DNA of 64,000 bases, from contig CAUWAG010000003.1 in NCBI GenBank assembly GCA_963556695.1, positions 5,146,001-5,210,000 on the forward strand, written 5' to 3'. Origin of the DNA: Anthostomella pinea (Eukaryota; Ascomycota; Sordariomycetes; Xylariales; Xylariaceae). Below, piece by piece: positions 35,743 through 48,017 of the stretch. How positions within the stretch are numbered: position 1 is the stretch's first letter; every line of letters begins with the position of its first letter. The notes beneath the pieces were generated by a model. It ran no database searches. It had not been told where the DNA came from and was given only the letters and a program-made list of their open reading frames with translations. The position numbers and the translations under genes were made by a program.

Positions 35743-37577
35743 TCATGACCGCCGATCAACTATATCTCGCGCTTTGAGAAGTGCGCTTATGCCGTCCAGA
35801 CTGGTTTCCCTTGAAGCATGCGAATCACGTTCGGCCGACGCGTTGGAATCACTGCCGTACGAGGAATGACCTGGATAGCTCGAGCCATATGACCCGGGTA
35901 TGAAAGGGCGCCCAGATTGTGGATGAGGTAGCGGTGGTGACACCTTAGATGCTGACACGTTTGATAGAGGGGTCGGCGTCTGGGATGACATGTACGGAGA
36001 GGGCTCAGGTTTCGATGACAAGAGGGCATGAATCGGCAAAGATGCATCACTCGGCGTCCTTGGAAGATTTGACGAGGCAAGCGATGATATACTCCCGGTA
36101 GATGATTGCTCTGTCATCAAAGACGGAGGCCCCGATCTCGACATCGAAGAGCGCGATCCATCAGAGTTCATGCGCCCTTGGCTTTGAGTCGGCGTCAAGC
36201 TGGGAAGACTGTGCTCTGGCGAATGGGGAAGGAAGCCAGGAGCCGCTCTCGGGTCGAGCCAAGGAACACCAATGTTGGAAGAGTCCCCGGGCAACCGCTG
36301 ACCATCTGGCCAACCTGTCCGCCAAGTCGAAGGAAGGACAGATGGGTCACGCGAATGAGGACTTGATAAATTACCGGGCCGACTGCCATTGGCATCCTCC
36401 ATGGACAACGTTCTCGATGAGTGGAATGTCTCATCTTGGTAACTTGGGCCGCTCGTCAATGGGAAATAAGACTCGGCACCCGGCAAGACTGCCCCCATCC
36501 GTTGTTGCTGGGTCGGAGGAGGCTCGCTGCCGGTCACGCTTTCCGCTCCGCTGCCGGCGCGACTGTTCGTACCACCGGGGCCCATGGAACCGCCTCTGAG
36601 GCTGCCTGGCCGCGTGCCGTCCGACTCCGTCTTTAGCCTCTTCGATGTATCCTTCTCTGTTCGACGTTAGACGCCGCAGCCAGTCCGGAGGCGCAGACAC
36701 ATACCGTGTAATTGAAGCGCCTGCCTCTTTCGAAACTCGTTCAGATACTCGCTGTACTTCCTGAACTCGGGAGTCTTCTTATATTCGGCCAGGTCGCGGT
36801 TGTACCTATCTTTGGCCTGATGCGCTTGTCTCTCAAAGGGTTCTTTCTCGGCACGGTTCAGGTTTTGCCAATTCTCGCCGACCAACTTGGCAATCTCGGT
36901 GAATGTCAGGTTTTGACCCTTGAGATCCTCTCGCATTTCTATGCAATTATCAGCAAGCAGCCCCGCCACCCAATGAGCGAGCGCCATTGAGAGTAACGGA
37001 AGATGGTAACGTACTGTTGGAAAAGAGAACGTAAGCCGAGGGGGGACGTTCCGGGCCATTTTCATCCGCCTTTGACCATGCATTAGCTTCCCTTTCTCGC
37101 GTGTAGTCATCAAAGTATTTGCGAACCTTTGGATGCCTCCTGTACTTCCTTTTGGTGGCAGTTGATCCATCTTTGTGATCGGTTCTCGCCGGTTCGGATC
37201 GGTTCGAGTCGAGCCGAGTCTCTTCGATGCTTGCACGGGTGGGAGATGCTGCTAAGGAGGCATCGGGGGCGAGGCCTCTGTAGTTGGCGATTCGACGTTG
37301 GAGTTTCTACGTCCTGATCAGCATGAACGGTCCTACAACATACAGAACGTTGTGCGCCTTACCCTACGGTGGCCAAGCTTTACGCCGAGCGCGTCGCTAT
37401 TGAACATATCAGCCTCAGCTACAGCCAGAAGGGTTGCACAAGAGCACAAAGAGCGACGTACAGATCGGATTCCGTGATGTCCAATATTGTGTCCCATGAA
37501 TCAAAGCCCTGGTCGACGAAGGTGCCAAGGTATTGAGAGATGCCCAGCTCGCCGAAAATGGCTTCGAGAGAATTCAT
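35743..37577 (-). CDS. SAM-domain plus HMG-box DNA-binding protein
   Basis: Five exons: 37577-37462, 37396-37363, 37306-37015, 36938-36705 and 36656-35743. All GT-AG joins are in phase, giving 529 residues. Residues 1-60 (MNSLEAIFGELGISQYLGTF, then DITESDLDALGVKLGHRRKL) form a SAM domain, a protein-interaction module. After a basic linker (KRKYRRHPK, 102-110), the HMG box spans about 134-202: PERPPSAYVLFSN, KMREDLKGQNLTFTEIAKLV and GENWQNLNRAEKEPFERQA. It bends DNA in the minor groove. The remaining ~300 residues are Ser/Pro/Gly-rich and disordered. Residues 111-129 may instead be a 57-nt in-frame intron (37126-37070); without them the protein has 510 residues and RRHPK runs straight into the HMG box, as I recall in related fungal proteins. 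It is probably a nuclear chromatin or transcription factor. Target genes are unknown. Confidence 0.88.
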
Positions 37578-38004
37578 ATAGTTGAGTGGCCGCGTCTGTT
37601 CGGCGGATCGGGGGAGGACGTTTATCCCAGCATCGGCTTTCTTACAGTTCCCGGAGCTCGAGGTGTCGACGCAATGAATAACAGGACCACCTGTGTCGCG
37701 TGGGATGCCGTGACAGACGGGCAGCGGTTGTGGCGAGGCGTGGAAAGATGCGATAGCAAAGTCCCGACTCGGCGCACAGAGACTGGTCTAATAACCAGTC
37801 TTTTGGGGCAATGGGGGTGCCAGGTACAGGTGCAGTGCTGTCGGACTCGAGCTTCCTGGCTTCCTGCAGGGCCAGACTCCAGACTGAGACGTAGGATAGT
37901 CGCAGGGCAGGGCGCGGCGTTGCGTTCCAAGGTGTCGAGCTAGGTGTGGGGCATTGGAGTCTAGAACAGCAGCGGCGCGGTCGGCGGAGTGTAGGTGCCG
38001 TACA

Positions 38005-38040
38005 GTGGTATGTGGTATGTGGTATGTGGGATGCGGTATG
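38005..38040. repeat. Heptamer TGGTATG tandem repeat
   Basis: Four to five copies of TGGTATG, the last ones degenerate, upstream of the SAM/HMG gene. Confidence 0.75.
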
Positions 38041-38587
38041 CGCGGGCTGCGTGGGCTGCGTGTGGTGACGGCGTTAAGGTAGGTAACAAGGTAGGTAGGT
38101 ACCTAGGTAGACGACGACGACAAGAGAGAGTGAACCTTTCAACTCGCAGCCTGGCGATGCGCAAGCAGGTCGTTGAGGCTGGTGTTTTGACAGTTTAATA
38201 GAGACGAAGGTTTCGCTATCGACTTTTCGTGCTCGTGCAGTGGATGACAATGGCAATGTCAAGCAGTTGAAGGGGAATCTGGATGATTGGCATTATGGAT
38301 CCCGGACGGTTATAGTGAATTCGATACCGCAGCAATTCTGCGATCTCGATGGAGTGGCCACCCTCGATTCGATCGAAAGCGCGCGCTGAAGTGACTGACA
38401 ACAGCCTCCAGCCAGACAGCCGGACAGCCAGACAGCCCACTGACAGCCGACCCAGTCGAACAAAAGTGGATGGGCAAACGGTGCGTGCAGTCCCCATGAT
38501 ACCACGAGGTACATACGGAGGTAGGTACCTGTCCACCCAAGGTACGCATGGGAGATACTGTATGTGTACATGCAGGCGTGCATACCC

Positions 38588-38610
38588 TAGGTAGGTAGGT
38601 AGGTAGGTAC
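38588..38610. repeat. (GGTA)n tract
   Basis: Five copies of AGGT/GGTA in tandem. This is one of many GGTAGGT or ACCTACC tracts in the intergenic DNA of this window (also 34386-34400, 38076-38110, 58948-58962, 59183-59200 and 59737-59748). Confidence 0.85.
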
Positions 38611-38670
38611 TTCATAATTACCGTACCTGTGACTGGAAACGGGCGAGACTTCTGAGCACCTGCATGTTTT

Positions 38671-38761
38671 TACTGTAGGAAACACGACTACAGTATGTAG
38701 GTTGCCTTGAGTGTTATTACTGTAGGTCCGGCAATAGTACATACGCTCAGTACCTACAGTA
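38671..38761. repeat. Two inverted pairs TACTGTAG / CTACAGTA
   Basis: TACTGTAG at 38671-38678 pairs with CTACAGTA at 38688-38695. TACTGTAG at 38718-38725 pairs with CTACAGTA at 38754-38761. Both right arms are followed by TGTA. They could fold as small hairpins or be dyad binding sites. Confidence 0.7.
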
Positions 38762-40323
38762 TGTACCGGTAGACTGCAAGGTAGTCGTGCTCCTGACAGC
38801 CTGAGTGGGCACATGAAGTCACGCAGTTGGAAGTGAGCAAGGAAAACAGGAAGCATGTATCCGCTCATCCCTCTAGCCAGCCTGTGCCAACGCCAGAGCT
38901 AGACGCGGCTTTGAGGGATCGAGATCTTTAGTCGAGCGTGGCAACCAATAGGAGCCAGCTCTCGATTCAAGTGGGCTGCTGCGCTGCCTCCTCCGGCGCC
39001 GCCCGTGTCGTGCGTGTCTCGATGGAAACATGCGCGCAAGACAAGACATTGCAGTCCTCTCCCGTCCGTCCGCTCCCAGCTGCGTACAGTTCAGTACCTA
39101 GGCAAGGTGGGCACGCCTGGCAGGCATGTACACGGCATAAGAGAAAGAATGGTGGGCGATGAGTGTTGTAATAATAACTCGTGAGAGCCTGCCATGACCG
39201 CCATGCCACTTGACATGGGACAAGGACGAAACAAGTGGAGGGAAGACCATTACAACCATCGACTTTTGAGCCCGGGATCGAGAGCCTTGGCGTTTCCCAG
39301 TTGCGAACTCGCAGAGCTTGTTGCATTGGGGTAGCCTACCTCGCCTACTGGGCTACTACTGTAGTATAGTAATCAAAATAGCAATAGGAAACAGGAACAA
39401 CAATAGGAAACAGGAACAACAACAATAATAATAACGCCGTCCCTAATAAGCTGTATGCGGAGCAAGGGTTGGAAGCTGATCAAAGTGGTGCTGCTTGTGG
39501 GACGCCATGCGGCCATCTCATCCATTGATGAAGACACCTCGACAGCGGCAAAAGAGCACCCGTCATTGCGGGACACGATCGAGATTGGAGAAGGACACGA
39601 GGGATTGCGTGTGCCACCTCAGGACTTCATAAGTTCAGAAGGCTACATGTAGGCGTCAGGTCTGAGGTGGGAAATGCCACTTGGCTGTCCGTTTGGCATA
39701 CCACTCACGACCTTGGTAATGGATGGGAATGGAATGGGGATGGGGATCTACCTAATAACATATGGGATCTACCATATGGGATCGCGAAGGAAATCAGGAC
39801 GCCGGACATGGGATTCGACACTATGCGGTGTCATCCATGTGTGCTTGCTTATCAGTATCTTCCACACGCGTCATGCCGGGCATACCTTCGGATGGAAATG
39901 CCAGAGCCCAGAGCCCAGAGCTGTCATGGGACTGGCAGACTGGATTGCAGGTGAATTGGATTCTCGGTTGCCTCTCGCAAAGTGGAGCATACCTCCTCAA
40001 CCAGCGAGCCTGGCAGCTGGAGCATCTGGCAGCTGGAGCCAGGCCATGCCATTACACGTATGTAAAGGTAGGTACCTGCCTCCCTATCCCTCAGCTGGAG
40101 CACCAGACCTGAGAGATCGGCATGTGAGGCGATGCACAGCGCGACTACTTTGTAATGATTAGCTACCTGTCAGGCTGTATGTGTCCATGGACCAACGATC
40201 TAATAACCTTGACAAGTTTCCAGCATCTCCACCACTTCCATTGTACCCATCAACGCCTTTCCGATCTCCGCCCCTACGGTATCCTCCTCCTTTCCTTCCT
40301 GGCAACTGAAGAAGTCCAACCAA

Positions 40324-40362
40324 CCCTTCGCCACAACCCTTCGCCACAACCCTTCGCCACAA
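40324..40362 (+). repeat. 13-nt triplicate immediately upstream of a start codon
   Basis: Three perfect head-to-tail copies of CCCTTCGCCACAA end four bases before the ATG at 40367, so they lie in the 5' leader of the 90-residue gene. Confidence 0.9.
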
Positions 40363-40366
40363 CAAC

Positions 40367-41355
40367 ATGGCCCAGCCTGCAGACAAGCCCGACGCAACTT
40401 CGAGCGACACCCAGCCGTCCAGCGGTCCGTCAACACAGGCAGAGATGGCCAGGGTGAGTATCCTTCTTACCTTATCTCACCTCATTCGTTGCCTGGCTAA
40501 GACAGTCTAGGCCTTCAAAGACCTTGCCAGGTACGTATTAGAGGATGCAAAGGTGAATTCCCATCTCCCTCCATGGAGAACTAGAACGCCCCGAATTCCT
40601 GCATTTACTTCAAACATCAACCCCGTGTCCCCCCCGCCTGCCTCTCCTGCCCCTCCTGCGTTCTAGACCTCGTCGTGACTCCGACAAACACCATGGCAAT
40701 CAGCCCATTTCCCATTTCCCATTTCCCGCCATTTCCCCATGCCAGTGCCAAGTCTCCCATTCCCATTGCCGGAAATGCAGATGTGGAAAGTCGCAGTACA
40801 CGTACCACATCTAGACCAGCTGACCGCCTGCGCCGCCTGGAGCACCTGGTCCGGCGGCGGGTTGTGTCATCGTCACGCCGCTGTCACGCCGCACCCTCAA
40901 CTGCCCGTGTCTCGTTTACCGGCAGACGACTGCAGTAGCCTTGTCCCGACCTCCCGCCGGTCGGCATTGCAAGCGGCTACTCGGCTCATTGATGCTCGCC
41001 AGTGCGACGTCTATCAGCACTCAGCACCGAGTTGGTCTACAACACCCGTCACGTGCCCCCGGAGCAACTGCTCTCCTCGACTCTCCTGCACATACCGTAT
41101 CTTATTCATGCCCCGCCCTGGTTTCTCTCGTCTCTTGCACGTCGTCACCATGCCCCAAAAGTTGGATAGCTGACACGCGCATGTTTTAGAGGTGAGCAAC
41201 AGGCCGCTGCCATCGAGCGCAACCTCGCGAATCTGGAGAGCAAACTTGATGCTCTCCTCGCATCAGTCGAAGCCGAAACGGGCGCCCCTGGCGCAGGGGA
41301 TGGGGAAGAAGCTCGAGCCGATCCGGAGGGAGGACAGCCTGAGCAGAAGCAATAG
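40367..41355 (+). CDS. Small conserved fungal protein with micro-exon, function unknown
   Basis: Three exons: 40367-40453, a 20-nt micro-exon 40511-40530, and 41190-41355, with matching phases, encode 90 residues. The core reads EMAR|AFKDLAR|GEQQAAAIERNLANLESKLD, which I recall as a conserved short fungal protein without assigned function. The central part is a predicted amphipathic helix or coiled coil (residues ~36-60). Both ends are disordered: a Ser/Thr/Gln-rich N-terminus and a Gly/Glu/Gln-rich C-terminus ending PEQKQ. The second intron is 659 nt, about ten times the usual size here, and contains no obvious gene. Introns open GTGAGT and GTACGT and close in TAG. Neither a signal peptide nor a membrane segment is present. 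Confidence 0.75.
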
Positions 41356-43913
41356 TGCGGCCCCGCATGAGTTCTAGACCTTTCACCTCCAGGATAGGCG
41401 CTGGGGGAATGAATAGAACGAATGGTAACGGGAAGACTAAAGTAGTCGGGCGTCTCGACGAGCCTCGAGCCATCTATAAACAGGAGTTCTTAAACGACCC
41501 CACTAGCAACCACTACGTCGGCGCTTCATGTTAATCACTGCGTCACGCGAGCTTCCCACGAGGGAATTAACATGTCAGCCTTACTCCACGGGCACGCGGT
41601 AGACTGGGTTTTCTCGAGTAGGCCGCTATTCACACCACTGGTCATTACAACGCCTCGGCGGCCTCGACCATCTCAATTAGTTGCATCAATCAAGCTTTGG
41701 AACCGAGATCACCGTTGACATGAACATCCTAGAGCAAATCCCAAGGTATTTCATAATACAGTCTCCAATCACTGCAATTCGTATGCCTTCTGTCTTCCTT
41801 CTCGGATTTGCAGCGAGAGGCCGCGTCTACATGTCATGCAGAGATGCACTCCGACTCCGCAGAACCTGCAAGCCATATAGCCTCATTGCCGGCCAGCCTC
41901 CCCACTGTAGATGAGAAGGGCGGAAAGACATAGGCGCCCTACCATCGTGGTATGACCTGCTTGTTGCTTATGATACAATACCATACTCGCTACCTTCCAG
42001 CACGAACAGCACTCAAACAGCCATTGGAAACCTGGTCACGGCTGGCATTTGCTGAGTAACCTGTTGCAACCCCATGGCGCCAAGGGGAGTATAGGTAGAT
42101 GGGTTGCCAGACGAGGAAGAAAGAGTGAAAATCAAGAGCACTTCTAACCACTCAGGCCAGAGGTCGATGTCGTCGTCAACGGATGACATATGGCCCCTTG
42201 CGCCTGTTCACCCAGTCCCTCTCCTATGTGACATCCTTCCTATATGTTGCTTCAACCAAGCTACGGGAAAGGGGCTTGGATACTGGCGTATGTAACAGCT
42301 ATGGCGCCACCCCCCCGCAAAGATAGCTCAGCAGACAAATCACCACCCTCCTCGTATGTGTAGGAACGTCCCTACGTAGCTAACCACCTCAAATGGTGGC
42401 ACCACCTAGGGCCCAGTAACCGATCGACCAGCTTCTTGCATGAACCTGACAAGGGCGTGGGCCTAGACAGCCGGGATATAGATCGTCGAGAAGGGAAGAA
42501 ACGAACACTGAATATGAAACCCCCAACCGAGGGGACGACAAGAAAAACTGGCAGAACTCCTGATAACTAAATAGCCACGGCCACTGACATGATTACGCGT
42601 CTGGTCAGTATCATGAACACCGACTCAGCTGCTTCAAGTAGTAATTTAAAGGCAGATAGTCGCACCGCCGCAATAGGGCTTTGTATAAGCAATACTGGGA
42701 TGGTGGTCCCTCCTCCCCCCTTTTCTTATTCCCCACGTCGGCCCCCTACCCTTCGCAAACCAACCCTTGCCTAAACCTCAACCAGGCCCAGCCTACAACC
42801 ACTTAAAAACAACCTCCCAGACAAGAAACCGAGGTACGCACTCACTCACTTACTCACTCACCCACTCACTCGCTTCCCGCTGGGGTGGACAACTTGACGA
42901 CATCGAGCTCCCAAGGGGCACGAAGTAGCAGAGGCAGCCAGCCGGCTCCCTACATACAAAGTGACGTATGTGCCAGCCAAAGCAAGTAAAACCTCACATG
43001 GCGTACTGTCGACATTTACTTTTGCGGTACCGAAGAGGCTGCACGTATCTACCCATCGTCTTACCAAGCAAATATGCAGGCGGCTCGGTGCCAGCAACTC
43101 ACTCACTTACTTGGCACCGAAGACGGGAGGGACTCGGCTGCCCTTCGTTACAGTCAGTTTCTTGGGCTGCCATGACCGATGTACAGACTCGAAGGAGGGA
43201 AGCAGTAGTGATACTACTGAGGACGCCACAGGCATCGTCATAGCACGAAGATAAAATAGATTGTCACTGGGACAGACGTGCGAGGAGCCACAGTTGAACA
43301 GGTAAACAGGGATATTGATCGTCGCCCATAGCATTCAACGTGTATGATATCCGTGCTTGAGGAAAGCCCTCTCCCCCTCCTCTCGCCTTGCCGTAAGAAA
43401 GGCAACTGACTTATCGTTCCGATGTGTTGACCAAGCCACAAGAAGACGGGAGCAGCGATACTGCTCGCGACCTAGAGCATGGGTATCCCCCCGTGATGGA
43501 TGCCAACAAGCGCGCAAAGGTAACCAAACACTCTCCGTGTCCCACGGAATATACACAGAACGCCAAATGAAACTCCAGCGGCTGTGATAATGGGCCCACG
43601 CAGAATAGGCACGTCCCTATTTCGTCCCCGATGCGTCGTTATAGTAATGCAGAGACCCGCGACGGGCAAAGAGCCAAGGTGTACAATGACCCACGTTGGA
43701 AATTATGATCACGAAAGAAGCAGAATATTAGGAGCTTCATCAGCGACGTGACGAGTACCGTGGTTTTAGGTTTCGGAGGTCGATAAGAGGCACTCGGTGG
43801 TCTGTAGTTCGAAGCGGGGAGCGCTCAATGAGCAAGCCTTAAGCCTCAACCCATCTCCTAGGTGGAGACTGCACTATGAGCTGTGAGCTCTCAATAAGAG
43901 CTGAACAGCAGGC
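41356..43913. other. 2.6-kb convergent intergenic region
   Basis: Lies between the 3' ends of the 90-residue gene (+) and the histidine kinase gene (-). It has CACT-type repeats near 42839-42872. The short frames have no recognisable content. Nothing else seen. Confidence 0.6.
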
Positions 43914-46900
43914 TCAAGTTAGTCGGTGGATGTCAGGCTCAGAGAGGTTTAAACGTGCCCTTTGCAATGGGTCATCTAGATTTGCCGAGACTAGAGACGG
44001 ACTCTCTGTGCCGGTCAACAGGGATTCATTCGTAGTGATCGCCCGAGCTTCGAGGCTCGGTCTCAAGTGGCCTGGCGAGTTCTGCTGAGAGCTCGAGTCT
44101 GGCTGCCGCGACAGCTCCCTGTCTCGGTTCTTTTCGAGCAGAGCACCGCCAAGTGTTGCACACTTCAGAATTGTCTGTATCAGATGGTTCTGCTGCAGAG
44201 GTTTCGACAGATACTCGTCCATTTGTGCCTGTATACATCTCTCCCGGTCTCCCATCATGGCATGTGCTGTGAGTGCGATGATGGGTGTTCGCTGGGTTCC
44301 AAGGCTTCGCTCGTACTCGCGGATTTTCCCCGTGGCTTCGAAGCCTCCCTGTGATGTCGGGTTAGTAATGTAACACCTACCATATGCGACTCGGAAAGGA
44401 TTCAGACCATTATTGGCATTTGGACGTCCATAAGAACGACGTCGAACTTCTTGTTCTGCACAGCTGTGACAGCATCCAGGCCGTTCCCTACTACCGTGAC
44501 CACGTGATGGTACTTCTCGAGAATTTTCACGGCAAGTCGCTGGTTGACCCGGTTGTCTTCAGCAAGCAAGATCTCGAACGACTTGGTGTTGTCAGCAAGT
44601 GACGGGGTGGCCCGGTTCTCCAAAGCAGGAACCATGCCGTTGCCTAAGTCAATTGGTTCGCAAGGAGTCGTCATATAGGATGTGATGCCCAAGTCTAAAC
44701 AAGACTTCAAGCTGACGTGGACGATCGGGGCAAGTAGAACGATCGGAAGGTACTTGAAATCCTCGATAGCTCGCAGTTTCCGCGCAGTCTCGATGGATTC
44801 GACGATGATGACATCGTAGGGCGGCTCGTCAGATCCCGATGAAGCAGGGTTCCCCTCTTTGTTAACGACTACTGGTACCAAGCCCAACCTCTGCAGCATG
44901 ATCGTGATCTCTCGGCCGTAGCGGGAGATGCCTTTGTTAATGAAGAGGACTTGATGCCCTCTGTATGGCTTCAGCTGCTTCTCGATATTCGAGAGTTCTT
45001 TATCGGCCAGCTTGACCACGCAGGTGAAGAAGAACTGACTCCCCTTGCCAAAGTCGCTCTTGACCCATACATCTCCCCCCATGAGGTTAACTAGCCTCTT
45101 GGAGATGGAAAGACCGAGTCCTGTACCACCGAACTTGCGAGTCATGGATCCATCGGCCTGCTGGAACGTGTCGAAAATCAGATCAAGCTTGTCCTGCGGG
45201 ATTCCTATTCCCGTATCTTGGACTACAAACTCGATTGCGTATTCGTGCGGTCCCTTCGGCTTCGCGTTCTTAGATTCGCGGATCGTCAAGCTTACTTCGC
45301 CGTGCTCAGTGAACTTGATGGCGTTGCCGACCAAGTTGAGGATGATCTGTCGTAGACGGAAAGAGTCTCCGACAACGTAATCGGGGACGGAGCTGTCGAC
45401 AAGGTACGTCAGCTCCAAGAACTTTTCGTTCGCTTTGACTGCCAGTGTCTTCAAGGCATTGAAGACAGTTCCCCGCAGTGTATAGGGAATCTCTTCTATC
45501 ACCATCCGGCGGGCCTCGATCTTGGACAAGTCCAAAATGTCATCGATGATAGTCAACAAACTGTTGGCCAGTTGGTTCACAATGTTCAGCATCTCCCTCT
45601 GGTACTGCGTCAAGTCGGTGTCGAGTGTCAATTGCGTCATTCCGATGATACCGTTCATGGGCGTTCGAATCTCGTGGGACATGTTGGCGAGGAACTCGGA
45701 CTTGGTCTTGTTGGCTTGCTCGGCGGCCTCTCTTGCTTGCGTATTTCTCTGAATGCTGTCTCGTAAGTTGTACACCATCTGGTTGATCTTGCGCTTCAGC
45801 TCGTCCATTTCACCAGAGGCTTCAACATCGACCAGCTTGGTGAAGTTCCCGTCGGTAGCAGCATTAGTGATATCGCCGAAAGCTCGCACTTGCGTGGTCT
45901 GCAAGATATTAGTGATGTCTAACAGAAAGGCATTGTCCATGGTAGAAAACACGGACCAAATTGGTTGCCATAGTGTTGACATCAGCCGTGATCTCTTTCC
46001 ATCGTCCCTTTAGACCACCAACGTCTGCCTGGCCACCCATCTTGCCGTCTACACCGACGTCGCGGGCCACTCGTTGTACCTCGTTACAGAACACCGAGAG
46101 TCGGTCGACCATGTTGTTTATAGTCTCTTTCAGAACCAGTATCTCGCCCTTTGCTTGGACATCGATCTTCTGGCTCATGTTGCCGTCGGCGATAGCCTGC
46201 GTGACTGTGGAGATACCCCGTACTTGCGAAGTCAAGTTCAGAGCCATCGTGTTGACATTTTCGGTGAGGTCCCTCCATTTGCCTTCGACGTCATCCACAC
46301 GAGCCTGGCCACCAAGGGTACCATCAGTTCCGACTTCCCTGGCGACCTTGCTCACTTCGAAAGCGAAAGTTCCCAGACGATCAACCATGGAGTTTATGGT
46401 GAGCTTGAGCTCCAAGATTTCACCTCTGACCTCGACGCCGATCTTCTTGGTCAGGTCACCACGGGCCACGGCTGCGGTGACCCTGGATATCTCTCGAACT
46501 TGGGTTGTTAAGTTCATGGCCATGCCGTTGACGTTGTCGGTGAGGTCGCGCCAAGTGCCCTGCACGTCATTAACGGTAGCTTGACCACCGAGGCGACCTT
46601 CAGTGCCGACTTCTCTGGCGATTTTGCTGACTTCGCGGGCGAACTGCTGAAGCTGCTCGACCATGGAGTTTATAGTCGACTTGAGCTCAAAGATCTCTCC
46701 CTTGCACTCGGCTTGAACCTTCTGCGTCAGATCACCTCTGGCGACGGCGGTGGTGACTTTGGCAATGTCGCGCACTTGGGTTGTGAGATTATTGGCCATC
46801 GCATTGACGTTAACGGTCAATTCGTTCCACATGCCTCGGACGCCCATGACATCCGCTTGTCCACCTAGCATACCCTCAGTACCCACGTCTCGGGCGACGC

Positions 46901-48017
46901 GCGTGACCTCGGACGCAAATGTGCGCAACTGTTCTACCATGGTGTTGATGGTCTGTTGGAGTTGAAGTATCTCGCCCTTAGCGGGTCTCTCGATCTTCTT
47001 GGTCAAATCTCCATGGGCAACGGCAGTCGTCACAGAGGCGATTTCGCGCACTATGATCATGTCAGTATAGCGCGCAAGAGAATGGCGTTTGCAACGCACC
47101 CTGGTCGGTGAGGTTCTGTGCCATGACATTGACTGAGAGGAACGTCAGCTTCTTATCTCCAAGCATCTGGTGTACGATAACGCCTTACCGTTGTCAGTAA
47201 GCTCCTTCCAGGTGCCATCGACACCTTCGATCCTGGCCTGGCCACCAAGCATTCCATCCGTACCGACCTCACGGGCGACCCGAGATACCTCGCTCGCAAA
47301 AACCTGAAGCTGATCCATCATTGTATTGATGGTTCTCTTGAAAGTGGTAATCTCGGGGTCCATCTCTATGGTATTCATTCGAACCTTCATGGTAAGATCA
47401 CCTCGCGCCACAGCGGTGATGATCTCGCCAATCTCGCGCAACGCCTTTTGGAAGGCTTCATTGGCTTTTTGATGCTTCCACAACTCCCGTTCCAGTGTTG
47501 CAACCCGTTCTCTCTCCAGAACTTGAAGCGCCCTCTCCTGTAGTTGTTTCTGTGCGAGCAGCTGGGCATTAACGCTAGTAAGCTCCTGGCGCTGATTGTC
47601 GAGCAGTTTGGATTGATCATGGATGTGCTCTTGGAGCCCCTTGAGAGCCTCGTTGGGGAGCGGGATGGAGTTGACGACTTGTTCTTCGGGAACTACATTC
47701 CGAGGAGGCGGGATGAGTGGGAACTTGGATCGTCTCGAGGACTCTTCGCCAAACAAAGATTCGGTCGTCTCGCTGGGGGTGTCGGGGAAGATGGGTGTGT
47801 TGGAGGCACTGGCCTTGGCCTCGAGCTGTTGGATCCTGACCACTAGGGCCGAGAGTTCGTGTTCGAGCGACTCCTTTGCTGTGCTGTCGTGGCCAGGAAG
47901 CTTGATTTGCGAGTTGGCGCCGATGGGAACGGGAGACGAGTCTCTTTGAGGGTTAGCTAAAGACCTGACAATGGCGGCAGTTGCTGCCAAAGCCTGTTCG
48001 TGGGCCATGACTCTCAT
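43914..48017 (-). CDS. os-1: Group III hybrid histidine kinase, Os-1/NIK1 type osmosensor
   Basis: Five exons: 48017-47189, 47132-47100, 47050-45957, 45898-44408 and 44348-43914, in phase, give 1293 residues (1290 if the second ATG at 48008 is used). After a coiled N-terminus come six HAMP units in ~92-residue repeats, marked by VARGDLT and LGGQA motifs. Then follow the HisKA box [17 protein letters not shown] (His727), the ATPase with [21 protein letters not shown] and [11 protein letters not shown], and a receiver with phospho-acceptor Asp1143 in [14 protein letters not shown]. There is no membrane segment, as expected for the class. These cytosolic kinases feed the Ypd1-Ssk1-HOG MAPK pathway, control osmotic adaptation and conidiation, and mediate sensitivity to dicarboximide and phenylpyrrole fungicides. 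The last intron starts with a weak donor (GTCTGA) but has a perfect TACTAAC branch point. Confidence 0.97.

Larger units (their letters stand above)
37578..40366. other. 2.8-kb divergent intergenic region rich in short repeats
   Basis: Promoter regions of the SAM/HMG gene (-) and the 90-residue gene (+). It contains heptamer TGGTATG repeats (38005-38040), GGTAGGT tracts (38076-38110 and 38588-38610), TACTGTAG/CTACAGTA inverted pairs (38671-38761) and a 13-nt triplicate next to the downstream start codon. No gene seen. Confidence 0.6.
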
